64,000 nucleotides of DNA, taken from contig ONPY01000002.1 in the NCBI GenBank assembly GCA_900319835.1, forward strand, positions 1-64,000. The letters are read 5' to 3'. The stretch's first letter is position 1; every line of letters begins with the position of its first letter. A program made the position numbers and the translations under genes. The notes below the pieces were generated by a model. The model was not told the DNA's origin. It did no database searches and was given only the letters and a program-made list of their open reading frames with translations. The DNA is from an uncultured Eubacteriales bacterium. GTDB taxonomy: Bacteria; Bacillota_A; Clostridia; Oscillospirales; Oscillospiraceae. This document shows positions 46,550-55,635 of the stretch, one piece after another.

Positions 46550-46948
46550 TTATGCGATGACGACGAGAGGAGTGTCGGTCTCGACGACAGCGCCCTTGCT
46601 GACCAGAATCTGGGCGACAGTGCCGGTCTTGGTGGAGACGACCTCGTTCTCCATCTTCATGGCCTCCAGGATGATGAGCACGTCGCCCTCATTGACCTGC
46701 TGGCCCTGGGTGACGTTGATCTTGAGGATGTTGCCGGGCATGGGGCTCTTGACGGTCTCACCGCCGGCGACGGCCACGGGGGCAGCGGCGGCAGCGGGGG
46801 CGGCGGCAGCCACGGGGACAGCCGCGACAGGGGCGGCAGCGGCGGGAGCGGCAGGGGCGGCGAGCGCGTACTCGTCCACCAGCATGGCCTGGCCTTCTTC
46901 GACCTCGACCTCATAAACGCGGTTGTTCAGGGTAACCTTATACTTCAT
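46550..46948 (-). CDS. Biotin carboxyl carrier protein of the decarboxylase
   Basis: This 132-residue protein has an N-terminal strand region (~1-30), an Ala/Pro-rich flexible linker (~31-62) and a biotinyl domain with EAMKMENEVV, where the Lys is biotinylated. It carries the CO2 group from the alpha-subunit active site to the membrane beta subunit. The biotin domain is a separate polypeptide, because OadA here stops before it. The ATG overlaps the end of oadG by 11 bases. Confidence 0.94.
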   Translation of the reverse strand: MKYKVTLNNRVYEVEVEEGQAMLVDEYALAAPAAPAAAAPVAAVPVAAAAPAAAAAPVAVAGGETVKSPMPGNILKINVTQGQQVNEGDVLIILEAMKMENEVVSTKTGTVAQILVSKGAVVETDTPLVVIA

Positions 46949-47297
46949 CGTTCTTAACCTCCCGGATGGAAATGAATCGCAGTTCGTTCAGGGGCTTGCC
47001 CAGGGTGTCGGCCACAATGGCCATGCACATGGCAGCGTCGCGGGGATCGGTGTCATAGAGCTTCAGCTCGCCGGCGGTGCCGGGGGCGGGTTCGGCCTTG
47101 ACAGGCGCGGGAGCCGGGACGGCAGCGGGGACGGGAGCCGCGTCCGCAGGGACGGGCCGTGCCTTTTTGCGGGCCATGATCTTGCCCATGGCAAGGATCA
47201 CGCACATCAGCAGGACCAGCCCGAAGAACACCACCAGGTAACCCAGCAGCGCGTAGCCCGCGGCGTTGCCCACGGAGATGTTTACCAGATCAATCAC
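46938..47297 (-). CDS. oadG: Oxaloacetate decarboxylase, gamma subunit-like (OadG family)
   Basis: This 119-residue protein has one N-terminal membrane helix (about residues 12-36, ALLGYLVVFFGLVLLMCVIL). A basic stretch and a Pro/Ala-rich linker follow. A short C-terminal segment is shared with biotin-carrier N-termini. OadG anchors and assembles the decarboxylase complex. The start is GTG at 47297 with AGGAGG upstream. It overlaps the carrier gene. Confidence 0.85.
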   Translation of the reverse strand: MIDLVNISVGNAAGYALLGYLVVFFGLVLLMCVILAMGKIMARKKARPVPADAAPVPAAVPAPAPVKAEPAPGTAGELKLYDTDPRDAAMCMAIVADTLGKPLNELRFISIREVKNDEV

Positions 47298-47309
47298 AGG
47301 ACATCCTCC

Positions 47310-48692
47310 TTACAGCTTCTCGATGGAGTAACGGACGACCTTCTCCTCATCGGCCTTGCGCTGCTCGAAGAACTTCTCGGCCACCGGCGGGAAGGCGATG
47401 TAGCTGAGCACGTCCTCCTCACAGCGGGCGGTGTCACCCAGCTCGGCCGCAGCCTTCTCATAGATGTCGGCGGGCAGGGTATCGGCGTAGCGGCCCTCGA
47501 TGGGCTTGTCGTCGCCCAGGATCTTGGCCCGGACCTCGGGGTCGATGGGGGCGGGGGTCTTGCCGTATTCGCCGCGGCAGTAGGCCTTCATCTCGGCGCC
47601 CACGTTCTTGTAGCGCTCGCCGGCCAGGACGTTCTGCACGGCCTGGGTGCCGACCAGCTGGCTTGTGGGAGTGACCAGCGGGGGATAGCCCATGTCGGCG
47701 CGGACCCGCGGGGTCTCCAGCAGAGCCTCCTCATAGCGGTCCAGAGCGCCCAGCATCTTCATCTGGCTGAGCAGGTTGGAGAGCATGCCGCCGGGGATCT
47801 GATAGGTCAGGCACTGGGTGTCGGTGGCCATGGAGATGGGGTTGAGCGTGCCGTCGGCCAGGAAGTCGGCGCGGATGGGCTTGAAGAAGTCAGCCATCTG
47901 GTGCAGGATCTCGGGATCGAGACCCGTGTCGTAGCCCATCTCACGGAAGGTGTACTCCAGAGTCTCGGTGGCGGGCTGACTGGTGCCGCCGGAGAAGGGG
48001 GAGATGGCGGTGTCGATGACGTCGGCGCCGGCCTCGACCGCCTTCAGATAGGTCATGAAGGCCAGACCCGGGGTGCAGTGGGTGTGCACCACCACGGGCA
48101 GGTCCACCGCGTCCTTGATGGCGGCGACCAGATCGTAGGCGGGCTTGGGGGAGAGAATGCCGGCCATGTCCTTGATGCAGATGGTGCTGACGCCCATGGC
48201 TTTGAGCTCCTTGGACATCTCCACATACTTCTCCAGCGTGTGGACAGGGGAGGTGGTGTAGGAGATGGCGCCGGAGGCCATGGCGCCGGAGGCGACGGTC
48301 TCCTCAATGGCGACCTTCAGGTTGTCCAGGTCGTTGAGCGCGTCGAAGATGCGGATGATGTCGATGCCGTTGCGGACGGCGGCGCGGACGAAGCGGCGCA
48401 CCACATCGTCGCTGTAGTGCTTGTAGCCCAGAATGTTCTGACCTCTGAGCAGCATCTGCAGCTTGGTGTTGGGCATTTTGGCGCGGATCTTGCGCAGCCG
48501 CTCCCAGGGGTCCTCGTTCAGGAAGCGCAGGCAGACGTCAAAGGTGGCGCCGCCCCAGCATTCCACAGAGTAAAAGCCGGCTTTGTCGATGGTCTCGAGG
48601 ATCGGCTCAAACTGGTCGTAGCCGAGCCGCGTCGCCACCAGACTCTGGTTTGCGTCCCGCAGGATGGTTTCGGTGAACTGTACTTTCTTCAT
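47310..48692 (-). CDS. oadA: Oxaloacetate decarboxylase, alpha subunit (carboxyltransferase)
   Basis: This 460-residue enzyme moves CO2 from oxaloacetate to biotin, giving pyruvate. The TIM-barrel start FTETILRDANQSLVATR has the metal-binding Asp. The active-site region around ICIKDMAGILSP and the His pair in VVHTHCTPG are visible. The biotinyl domain found at the end of some OadA proteins is absent and encoded separately. GAGGAGG precedes the ATG. It links the citrate lyase genes to the sodium pump. Pyruvate carboxylase subunit B is the main alternative name for the fold. Confidence 0.94.
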   Translation of the reverse strand: MKKVQFTETILRDANQSLVATRLGYDQFEPILETIDKAGFYSVECWGGATFDVCLRFLNEDPWERLRKIRAKMPNTKLQMLLRGQNILGYKHYSDDVVRRFVRAAVRNGIDIIRIFDALNDLDNLKVAIEETVASGAMASGAISYTTSPVHTLEKYVEMSKELKAMGVSTICIKDMAGILSPKPAYDLVAAIKDAVDLPVVVHTHCTPGLAFMTYLKAVEAGADVIDTAISPFSGGTSQPATETLEYTFREMGYDTGLDPEILHQMADFFKPIRADFLADGTLNPISMATDTQCLTYQIPGGMLSNLLSQMKMLGALDRYEEALLETPRVRADMGYPPLVTPTSQLVGTQAVQNVLAGERYKNVGAEMKAYCRGEYGKTPAPIDPEVRAKILGDDKPIEGRYADTLPADIYEKAAAELGDTARCEEDVLSYIAFPPVAEKFFEQRKADEEKVVRYSIEKL

Positions 48693-48709
48693 GCGTACCT
48701 CCTCTGTTT

Positions 48710-50083
48710 CTATTCCAAACTTGTTTGCTTACAGCTTGATTTTGCCGCGTCCTGCCGCCAGTCCAGGAGAAAATAGCTCACGGCCAGCAGATCGGCGCAG
48801 CCGCCGGGGGAGAGATTGCGCGAGATATAAGCCTGATCCAGGGAAATCACCGTCTCCCGGTCGGGCCGGGGCAGGAGACGCCCGGCCTCCTCGGCGGCCC
48901 ATGCCGCCTGCTCTTCGCCGCCCCGGGCGAGCATATTGCTGTCGGTGCCGCGGGCAATCAGATGCAGCAGGGCGGCGACGCCCGCGTCGTTGCGGCACAT
49001 CCCCTCGGACAGGCAGTTTTCCAGGGTGGGAATACCCCATTTTAACACACCGGGCAGGCCTTCGGCAAGCTCGCCGCGGATTCCTGCAAAGCTTTTTTCG
49101 AGATAGAGCCGCTCGCCCGCCGTACGGGGGGCGCCCCTGGCGCGGATGGCGGCAAAGTCCGCCTCCACAGCGTCCCGGCAGAGCGCCGCGGCCTCGGCTG
49201 CGATCCGCTCCGGATCGCGGCAGGGGGCCTCCGGCGACCAGAGTCTGCCGATAGCGCCGCAGACCGTACCGAGGGTGAAGATCGCGCCCTTGTGGGTGTT
49301 GACGCCGCCGGTGGCCGCCAGCATGGCGCTGTCCGCCTCCAGCCCCCGCTGCCGCAGCCGGTCAAAGGCCGCTGGCGCGGGCTGCGTCCGGGCATCAACG
49401 CCGATGGTAAAGCAGTCGCCCCAAAAGCCGCAGAGGGCGCGGGCGCTGCGGTAGAAGGTGTCGGGCTCCATATCCCGGTGGGAGCCGTTGTTGTTCAGGT
49501 CCACCAGCCCCGGCTTCGGGGTGGTGTTGACCTCATCGATCAGCGCGGCGGTGGCGAGCGCGTCCACGCGCTCAGCGTCCTTTTTCAAAAGGCTCACCGT
49601 CAGAATCTTCCGCACGGCGCGCTGGAGATCGCCCGCGCTGTGGGCGCGGCGGGAGGCGCACTCCTTGCCCGGCCTGCCGCAGACAATGCAGCAGCGGGGC
49701 GTCTCACGGTCGAGCTTCCGCCCGTCCGGTGCGATCACGTCCATGTCGAAGAGCCGGCCCATTGGGTCGTCCTCTTCAATTTCCAGACACAGCGCCTTGA
49801 GTGCTTCCGCCCCGGCGTCGGCGGAGAGCAACAGCTCCGGCCCGGTGGGGGCCAGCTGCTCCTCCCGGCGGAGAACCGGGATGCCGCTTTGCCTCAGCGT
49901 GGCTTCCAGACGGCGGACGCCCTCCCGGTAGCCCCGGCGGATCAGCGGACTGTCCTTGATGGGGCCGGGGATGTTCATGCAAAAGGAGATCAGGGGCCGG
50001 CCGGTTTCCGTCAGCAGCGCCTGCTGCCGGAAGGCCCGGCGCTCGCGGGCGTCCAGCATCTCCTGTAGAGTGATTTCTCTCAT
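48710..50083 (-). CDS. CitX-CitG fusion (citrate lyase prosthetic-group synthesis and transfer)
   Basis: This 457-residue protein fuses two steps of citrate lyase activation. Residues ~1-165 match CitX (apo-citrate lyase phosphoribosyl-dephospho-CoA transferase), including SFCMNIPGPIK and RCCIVCGRPGKEC. Residues ~170-450 match CitG (triphosphoribosyl-dephospho-CoA synthase), including TTPKPGLVDLNNNGSHRDM and GGVNTHKGAIFTLG. The start at 50083 lies 9 bases past the citC stop. CitG makes the cofactor precursor and CitX loads it on CitD. Similar CitXG fusions are known in other bacteria. Confidence 0.93.
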   Translation of the reverse strand: MREITLQEMLDARERRAFRQQALLTETGRPLISFCMNIPGPIKDSPLIRRGYREGVRRLEATLRQSGIPVLRREEQLAPTGPELLLSADAGAEALKALCLEIEEDDPMGRLFDMDVIAPDGRKLDRETPRCCIVCGRPGKECASRRAHSAGDLQRAVRKILTVSLLKKDAERVDALATAALIDEVNTTPKPGLVDLNNNGSHRDMEPDTFYRSARALCGFWGDCFTIGVDARTQPAPAAFDRLRQRGLEADSAMLAATGGVNTHKGAIFTLGTVCGAIGRLWSPEAPCRDPERIAAEAAALCRDAVEADFAAIRARGAPRTAGERLYLEKSFAGIRGELAEGLPGVLKWGIPTLENCLSEGMCRNDAGVAALLHLIARGTDSNMLARGGEEQAAWAAEEAGRLLPRPDRETVISLDQAYISRNLSPGGCADLLAVSYFLLDWRQDAAKSSCKQTSLE

Positions 50084-50092
50084 ACCGCGCCC

Positions 50093-51130
50093 TCAGTAGT
50101 GCCGGGGGTCCGGCATGGCGCGGATGGCGGCAATGACGGGAGCCGCCGCGTCACTCATAAAATAGTCGTAGGTGGCCGCGGGCAGCAGTTGCCGGTAGTC
50201 CTCAAGCCTGCCGTCGTGGATGGCCTGGCGCACGGTGCTGGCGCTGACGATCTCGCCGGCTGCCTGGAGTCTGGGAATCTCCCGGAAGGCAAGGCCCATC
50301 TGCGGCAGCAGCTCCGCCATGCTCCGGTTGTACAGCGCGGTGACGTGGCTGCTCTTCTCCTCGCCCACGTAGCGGGCCGAGAGGTTCAGCGCGGCGGCGA
50401 TTTTTGCAAACACCGCCAGATCCAGCCGCGCGTGGGCCAGAATGGCCTCGTCCTCATCCCGCAGAAAGTAGCTGGGGAAGGTGGCGGAGGAGATGATATA
50501 GGGGCCGGATTCGTGGAAGATCACGTTTTCGAGATCGGCCACACCCGCCTGCACCAGCATTTTGCGCACGGCAAAGGGGATGGGGCCCGCCTCCTCCCGC
50601 AGGAGGAAGAGGTGAACAAAGGCGTTCTCCTTTGCCGCGGTCTCGATCAGGTAGCGGTGGCCCAGGGTGAAGGGGTTGGCGTTCATCACCACGGCGGCGC
50701 ACTGGCCCTCCCGCTTCGTCTTCTCCAGAGAGCGGAGATAGCGGGCAAAGCCGTCCCGTCGGTTTTCCAGAAAGACCAGCGAGCCGTCCACCCGGGCGAT
50801 CTCATAAAAACCGAGATCCTTGAAAATGCGCTCGTTCTTGAGTTTGGTGTATAGGAAAACATGGCTGTTGCCGAGATTGACCTGGCGCTCCATCAGGTGG
50901 CTGACCACCTGGTTCATCAGTCCCTCCCCCCGGTGCTCCGAGGAGACGGCCAGACACCGGAGCGTGTTGTGGAAGCTGCTGCCGCAGGCAATCAGCTCGC
51001 CGTCGTCAAAGACGCCGCAGCTGTAGTCCAGATTCCGGTCGCGGCGGATGCCCTCCTGCTCAAGGAGCGCGTCCATCTGCGCCTGGGTCCTCAGATCCCG
51101 CGGAGAGATTTCACTCAGGGAAACGGCCAT
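50093..51130 (-). CDS. citC: [Citrate (pro-3S)-lyase] ligase
   Basis: This 345-residue enzyme acetylates the thiol of the CitD prosthetic group with acetate and ATP, switching citrate lyase on. An N-terminal GNAT-like domain (~1-130, VSSEHRGEGLMNQVVSHLM) is followed by a nucleotidyltransferase domain with NANPFTLGHRYLIETA. The ATG at 51130 is preferred over the one two codons earlier, because GAGG is then 8 bases upstream rather than 2. It lies between the citrate transporter and citXG. Confidence 0.94.
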   Translation of the reverse strand: MAVSLSEISPRDLRTQAQMDALLEQEGIRRDRNLDYSCGVFDDGELIACGSSFHNTLRCLAVSSEHRGEGLMNQVVSHLMERQVNLGNSHVFLYTKLKNERIFKDLGFYEIARVDGSLVFLENRRDGFARYLRSLEKTKREGQCAAVVMNANPFTLGHRYLIETAAKENAFVHLFLLREEAGPIPFAVRKMLVQAGVADLENVIFHESGPYIISSATFPSYFLRDEDEAILAHARLDLAVFAKIAAALNLSARYVGEEKSSHVTALYNRSMAELLPQMGLAFREIPRLQAAGEIVSASTVRQAIHDGRLEDYRQLLPAATYDYFMSDAAAPVIAAIRAMPDPRHY

Positions 51131-51163
51131 GAACATTACCTCACTGAGAAAGAATAGGGCTCT

Positions 51164-51192
51164 GCCCTCCGCCGGGGAGCCCGGCGGAGGGC
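51164..51192 (-). terminator. Strong hairpin between the citrate transporter gene and citC
   Basis: A 12-bp perfect stem (GCCCTCCGCCGG at 51164-51175 with CCGGCGGAGGGC at 51181-51192, loop GGAGC) lies 11 bases past the transporter stop. There is no T-tract on either side, so it is more likely an mRNA-processing or stability element than a terminator. Confidence 0.6.
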
Positions 51193-51202
51193 GGGAAAGA
51201 GC

Positions 51203-52606
51203 TTACATAATGCCAACGATCATGGCGAATACCATGCACAGGATGGAGAAGGCCCAGACGTACAGGAAGCTCGCCTTGATGTGGTCTTTGATGTCGATAT
51301 CGGCAAGGCCGATGCCGAGCAGGGTTGCGGGGACCATGGGGGAGATGAAGGTGGCGCAGTTGCGGCAGACGACCATGGCAACCGCGATGGGCAGAGCGTT
51401 GACGCCGAAGGCCTGGCCGATGCCGATGACGACCGGCAGCATGCCGTAGAAGTAGGAGTCGGTATCAAAGGCCAGAGCCAGAGGCACGGACAGCACGCCG
51501 ATGATGAGGGGCAGCTGACGGCCCAGGGCGGCGGGCAGGAAGCCGGCCACCATGTTGGCAAGGCAGCGCACCACGGAGGGCAGCGCGTCGGGGGGCAGCT
51601 CCATGGTCTTGGCGGAGATGACCTTGCCGTCGGCGCCCATGCTGGAGGTGAGGATGCCCATGAGAACGGCGGCGCCCATCAGGGTGGAGCACATCATCAG
51701 AGCGGGACCGGCGTGGAGGTTGATGATCTTCTTGTGCATCTTGGCGGTGAAGCCGTAGTTGACGAAGAGGGCCACGGCGACGCCGATCATGAAGGGGAAG
51801 TAGCTGGGGAACACGTCCCAGATCAGCATGGCGATGACAGCGATGGTCAGCAGAATGTTGAAGATGAAGAGCTTGGGGCGGGCCAGCTCGTTGTCGCTCT
51901 GGGCGGCAGCGGCGGTCTCCTGCAGCTCCACGGTGCCCTCGATCTCAGCGAGCTTGCCGTGCAGGCCGGCGCCGCGGCGCTTCTCCTGCCAGCCGGCGAG
52001 GAACGCGTGGGCCAGAGCCAGGACGATGCCGAAGATCTGGATGGGGAGGATGGTCTTCCACAGCTCGCCGGCCTCAATGCCGAGGACGGAAGCGGCGCGC
52101 ATGGTGGGGCCGGCCCAGGGCATCAGGTTCAGAACGCCCATGGCCAGAACCGCGATGCGCAGCAGGGTGGTGGGGCGCATGTGCATCCGCTTGTAGACGG
52201 GCAGCATAGCGGGGACCACGATGCAGAAGGTGGAGGCACCGCCGCCGTCCAGATGACCGACGAGGGCGATGATGCAGGTGACGAGGGCGACGCCGATGAC
52301 GTTGTCACCCACCAGGGTCATCAGCTTGCCGATGATGACGTCGAACATGCCGGCGTCGGTCATGATGCCGAAGTACAGCACGCTGAAGACGAACAGGGCG
52401 GCGGTGGGGCCGGTGCTGTTGAAACCGGCCTTGATCATGGCGGCGATGTCGTCAAAGCTGTGGCGGCCGGCAATCACCAGGATCAGCGCCAGGATCGTGG
52501 GCCACACGATAAAGGCGATGGCGGGCTGGGTCTTACTCTTGAACAGGGTGACGACGATGGCAACAATGGTCAGTAAACCAAGGATGCCAACCAGGGTTTC
52601 ACTCAT
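51203..52606 (-). CDS. CitMHS-family citrate transporter
   Basis: This 467-residue protein has about twelve membrane helices and the CitMHS layout: VILALILVIAGRHSFDDIAAM near the start, and GHLDGGGASTFCIVVPAMLP in the middle. Members import citrate as a complex with a divalent metal (Mg or Ca type). It is encoded between citF and citC, so its role as the citrate importer is well supported. GAGAGG precedes the ATG. CitMHS rather than the sodium-coupled CitS (2HCT) is a point of difference from Klebsiella citrate fermentation. Confidence 0.9.
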   Translation of the reverse strand: MSETLVGILGLLTIVAIVVTLFKSKTQPAIAFIVWPTILALILVIAGRHSFDDIAAMIKAGFNSTGPTAALFVFSVLYFGIMTDAGMFDVIIGKLMTLVGDNVIGVALVTCIIALVGHLDGGGASTFCIVVPAMLPVYKRMHMRPTTLLRIAVLAMGVLNLMPWAGPTMRAASVLGIEAGELWKTILPIQIFGIVLALAHAFLAGWQEKRRGAGLHGKLAEIEGTVELQETAAAAQSDNELARPKLFIFNILLTIAVIAMLIWDVFPSYFPFMIGVAVALFVNYGFTAKMHKKIINLHAGPALMMCSTLMGAAVLMGILTSSMGADGKVISAKTMELPPDALPSVVRCLANMVAGFLPAALGRQLPLIIGVLSVPLALAFDTDSYFYGMLPVVIGIGQAFGVNALPIAVAMVVCRNCATFISPMVPATLLGIGLADIDIKDHIKASFLYVWAFSILCMVFAMIVGIM

Positions 52607-52658
52607 TTGAATACCTCTCTCTTTTCAGTTTTTGAATGTGGCGGTGCGGTTTATAAGG

Positions 52659-54221
52659 TCAGTCCTCCAGGGTGTATGGCTTGATCTTGCGGATGACGTC
52701 CAGGATGGTGCCGTCTCTGGCTTCCAGCACGGCGACAACCTTGTCCTCCCACTGCAGATCGTCGGGGCGGCCGACCAGGGAGTAGGCCTTCTCCTTGAGC
52801 TCTTCAATGGGAACGTGCTTGATGCCGGCCTTGTCCAGGCACTCGATCAGGTCGGGGCGCAGGGGGTTGACGGCGATGCCGTAGTCGGTGACCAGCACAT
52901 CCACGCAGTCGCCCGGGGTGGTGACGGTGACCACGTGCTCGCACACGGTGGCCATGCGGCCGCGGATCAGCGGGGTGACGATGATGCAGCACTTGCTGCC
53001 CGCAGCGGTGTCGGGGTGGCCGCCGGGGGCGCCGCGGAGCACGCCGTCGGAGCCGGTGAGGACGTTGACGTTGAAGCCGGTGTCGATCTCGAGCGCTGCC
53101 AGTACAACGAAGTCCAGCTTGTTGACAAAGGCGCCCTTGTTGGCGGGGTTGGCGTACTGCGAGGCGGACATTTCGAAGTGGTTGGGGGTCTGGTTGATGG
53201 AGTTGACGGCGTCCAGGTCAAAGTCCTGTACGTCGATGACCTTGCCGACCTTGCCCTTCTTGAGCATCTCCACCATCGGGCCGCAGATGCCGCCGATAGC
53301 CCAGCCCATCTTGATGCCGCGCTCATCCATGTACTTTTCCAGGAACAGGTTTGCGGCGAGGGACGGGCCGCCTACGCCGGTCTGGAAGGAGAAGCCCTCC
53401 TTGAAGTACGGGGTGGCGGCGATGACCTTGGCCACGTTCTCGGCCATCATCAGATCGCGGGGGTTCTGGCTGATGCGTGCCGCGGCGGAGGCGATCTTCT
53501 TGGGGTTGCCGATGGAGTCGACCACCACGACGGCGTCGACGTCGATGGCTTCCACGGAGGCGGGCATGTTGGGGAAGTCCACCAGGCAGTCGGTGACGAC
53601 GACCACGTGGTCGGCGTATTTCGCGTCGGTCATGGTGTAGCCCATGGAGCCGCAGTTGGACTTGCCGCCGATGCCGCGGCAGTTGCCCACACAGTCGCTG
53701 GTGGGGGCGGCGACAAAGGCGATGTCGATGTGGACCTCGCCGGCCTCAATGGCGCGGGGACGGCCGCCGTGGCTGCGGATGATGGCGCGGGTCTTCAGCT
53801 TGCCGGCGGAGACCACTTCGCCCATTCTGCCGCGGATGCCGCTGGTCTGGATGCCGACGACCTTGCCCTGCTCGATGTAATCGGCGATGGGGTCGTGGGC
53901 GTTGCCCAGGGAGGAGGCGGCGATGGTCAGATCCTCCAGACCCAGCTCCTCGATGGCGGCCTTCATGACCATGTTGACCACATAGTCGCCGTCACGCAGG
54001 TGGTGGTGGAAGGAGAAGGTCATGCCGCTCTTCGCGCCGCACTGCCTCAGTGCGTCGGCGATGGTCGCGACCAGCTTGCTCTCCTGGGGCTTTTCATAGC
54101 GGCGGGTGCGCGGGGCGGCCTTCTGGACGTACTTGCCGTCCATGTAATTCTTGCCCTGATAGACTTCCTTGCCGTTTTCCAGCAGGAAATCGGGAATCTC
54201 TCTGCCTACTGCGTTTTTCAT
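52659..54221 (-). CDS. citF: Citrate lyase, alpha subunit (citrate:acetyl-ACP transferase)
   Basis: This 520-residue subunit exchanges acetyl for citryl on the CitD thiol. It begins MKNAVGREIPDFL and contains FHHHLRDGDYVVNMV and the Gly-rich GNCRGIGGKSNCGSMGY. It ends with the family C-terminus. The ATG at 54221 overlaps the citE stop (ATGA), and GGGAGG lies ~10 bases upstream. With CitD and CitE it forms the complex that splits citrate to acetate and oxaloacetate. Confidence 0.95.
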   Translation of the reverse strand: MKNAVGREIPDFLLENGKEVYQGKNYMDGKYVQKAAPRTRRYEKPQESKLVATIADALRQCGAKSGMTFSFHHHLRDGDYVVNMVMKAAIEELGLEDLTIAASSLGNAHDPIADYIEQGKVVGIQTSGIRGRMGEVVSAGKLKTRAIIRSHGGRPRAIEAGEVHIDIAFVAAPTSDCVGNCRGIGGKSNCGSMGYTMTDAKYADHVVVVTDCLVDFPNMPASVEAIDVDAVVVVDSIGNPKKIASAAARISQNPRDLMMAENVAKVIAATPYFKEGFSFQTGVGGPSLAANLFLEKYMDERGIKMGWAIGGICGPMVEMLKKGKVGKVIDVQDFDLDAVNSINQTPNHFEMSASQYANPANKGAFVNKLDFVVLAALEIDTGFNVNVLTGSDGVLRGAPGGHPDTAAGSKCCIIVTPLIRGRMATVCEHVVTVTTPGDCVDVLVTDYGIAVNPLRPDLIECLDKAGIKHVPIEELKEKAYSLVGRPDDLQWEDKVVAVLEARDGTILDVIRKIKPYTLED

Positions 54222-55132
54222 ACCAGATCTCCCTCCCAAAGGCCACAGGCGCGGGCCAGCTTCAAGGTTCTTTCAGCGCCGGGAATAAAGGCGATGTCGA
54301 TCATCTTGCCGTCGACGGTGAAGACGCCGACGCCCGCGGCGCTCTGCTCGCGGTAGGCGCGGACGATCTTCTCGGCCTGGCGGATCTCCTTCTCGGTGGG
54401 AGCGAAGACCTCGTGTACAAAGCGGATCTGCTTGGGGTTGATCAGGCTCTTGCCGTCAAAGCCCATGGCCTTGTTCTGGCGGACCTCGGCCTCGAAGCCC
54501 TCCTGATCGTCCAGATTGGTGAAGACGGTGTCAAAGCACTGAATGCCGGCGGCGCGGGCGGCCAGCAGCATCTGGCCTCTGGCAAAGAGCATGTCCACCC
54601 CGTCGCGCTGGGGCGTGGTCTGCATGCACTTGCGAAAGTCGCCGCCCGAGATGGCCACGCTGAACATCCGCTCGGAGGCGGCGCAGATCTCATAGGCGTT
54701 GAGGATACCCTTGGGGCTCTCGAGCGCGGCCATCAGCAGGGTGCGGCCCTTCTCAACGCCGAACTCCTCCTCGGCCTTCTCCACGGCCTTCTCGACCGTG
54801 AGCACGTCCTGCGCGCTTTCGCACTTGGCAATGCGGATGCCGTCGGCCCCGCCCGCCACACAGACGCGGATGTCCTCCTGCCAGTGGGGGGTGTCCAGAC
54901 CGTTGATGCGGACGATGACCTCGGTATCTCCGTAGTCGATGGTCTTGAGCGCGTGGTACAGGGAGAAGCGGGCGGCGTCCTTCTGGTTCTCGGCCACCGC
55001 GTCCTCCAGGTCCAGCATGATGCTGTCGCAGCCGTAGATATAGGCGTCCTTGATCAGGCCGGGCTTCTGCGCGTTCATGAACATCATGGTCCGGCGCAGG
55101 CGGAAGCGTTCGGGTTTCGGACGAGGAATCAT
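54218..55132 (-). CDS. citE: Citrate lyase, beta subunit (citryl-ACP lyase)
   Basis: This 304-residue HpcH/HpaI-fold lyase releases oxaloacetate from citryl-ACP. It has RTMMFMNAQKPGLIKDA, the metal region DSIMLDLEDAVAENQKDAA, and RINGLDTPHW with the substrate Arg. The ATG at 55132 overlaps the citD stop (ATGA), with GGGAGG 9 bases upstream. Overlaps on both sides fit equimolar complex subunits. Confidence 0.95.
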   Translation of the reverse strand: MIPRPKPERFRLRRTMMFMNAQKPGLIKDAYIYGCDSIMLDLEDAVAENQKDAARFSLYHALKTIDYGDTEVIVRINGLDTPHWQEDIRVCVAGGADGIRIAKCESAQDVLTVEKAVEKAEEEFGVEKGRTLLMAALESPKGILNAYEICAASERMFSVAISGGDFRKCMQTTPQRDGVDMLFARGQMLLAARAAGIQCFDTVFTNLDDQEGFEAEVRQNKAMGFDGKSLINPKQIRFVHEVFAPTEKEIRQAEKIVRAYREQSAAGVGVFTVDGKMIDIAFIPGAERTLKLARACGLWEGDLV

Positions 55133-55431
55133 CTGACAGCACCTCCCCAGGGAATATTCGCCTCGGATGCGCCGCAGCTGCGGAAGACCGCGCACTCCAC
55201 GCGGGCCTTGATGGTGCAGTCCAGCGCGCCCTTGTCCACCACGGATACCCGGGCATTTTCGACACCCAGGCGCTCCAGGGTCTCCAGCACGGTGGCCTTG
55301 ATCTGACGGCCGTACTGGTTCATGACGCTGCTCTCCAGCGTCAGCTCGATCCCGTCGTCAGCGGGCTCCACCATAACCTGGGCGTCGCTGGATTCCAGCG
55401 TGCCGGCCATGGCGGCTTTCAGAATCTCCAT
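55129..55431 (-). CDS. citD: Citrate lyase, gamma subunit (acyl carrier protein)
   Basis: This 100-residue acyl carrier protein holds the phosphoribosyl-dephospho-CoA arm on a serine in the conserved AGTLESSD segment (about residues 9-16). The ATG at 55431 was preferred because GGAGG is then 7 bases upstream; an ATG two codons earlier abuts the SD. It is the first gene of the citrate array. A promoter 50-75 bases upstream is visible (TTGCGC/TAACAT, see the control region). Confidence 0.93.
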   Translation of the reverse strand: MEILKAAMAGTLESSDAQVMVEPADDGIELTLESSVMNQYGRQIKATVLETLERLGVENARVSVVDKGALDCTIKARVECAVFRSCGASEANIPWGGAVR

Positions 55432-55437
55432 AAGCAT

Positions 55438-55635
55438 TCCTCCTAAAACTAGATTTTGAGCGGATTTTTGCTTAGTTGAATGTTACCATCGACGGGCATT
55501 TCGCGCAAATTCCTTTTTGCGGGACAAACTATAAGAAATAACTTATAAGACTTGACTTAGATAGGAAAGACATTATAATAACATAAGAGAATAACTATGA
55601 TTTTTGGAGGATACGGCAAAAGGGAGGGGAAACCG
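55438..55635. promoter_or_regulatory. Divergent control region between the cit operon and its LysR regulator
   Basis: The cit promoter on the minus strand has -35 TTGCGC (55503-55508), a 17-base spacer and -10 TAACAT (55480-55485) with an extended TG. The regulator promoter on the plus strand has -35 TTGACT (55552-55557), a 16-base spacer and a perfect -10 TATAAT (55574-55579). Between them lies a dyad ATAAG-N6-CTTAT (55531-55546) that continues into CTTATAAG. This is a good candidate LysR binding site, upstream of both promoters. Confidence 0.65.
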
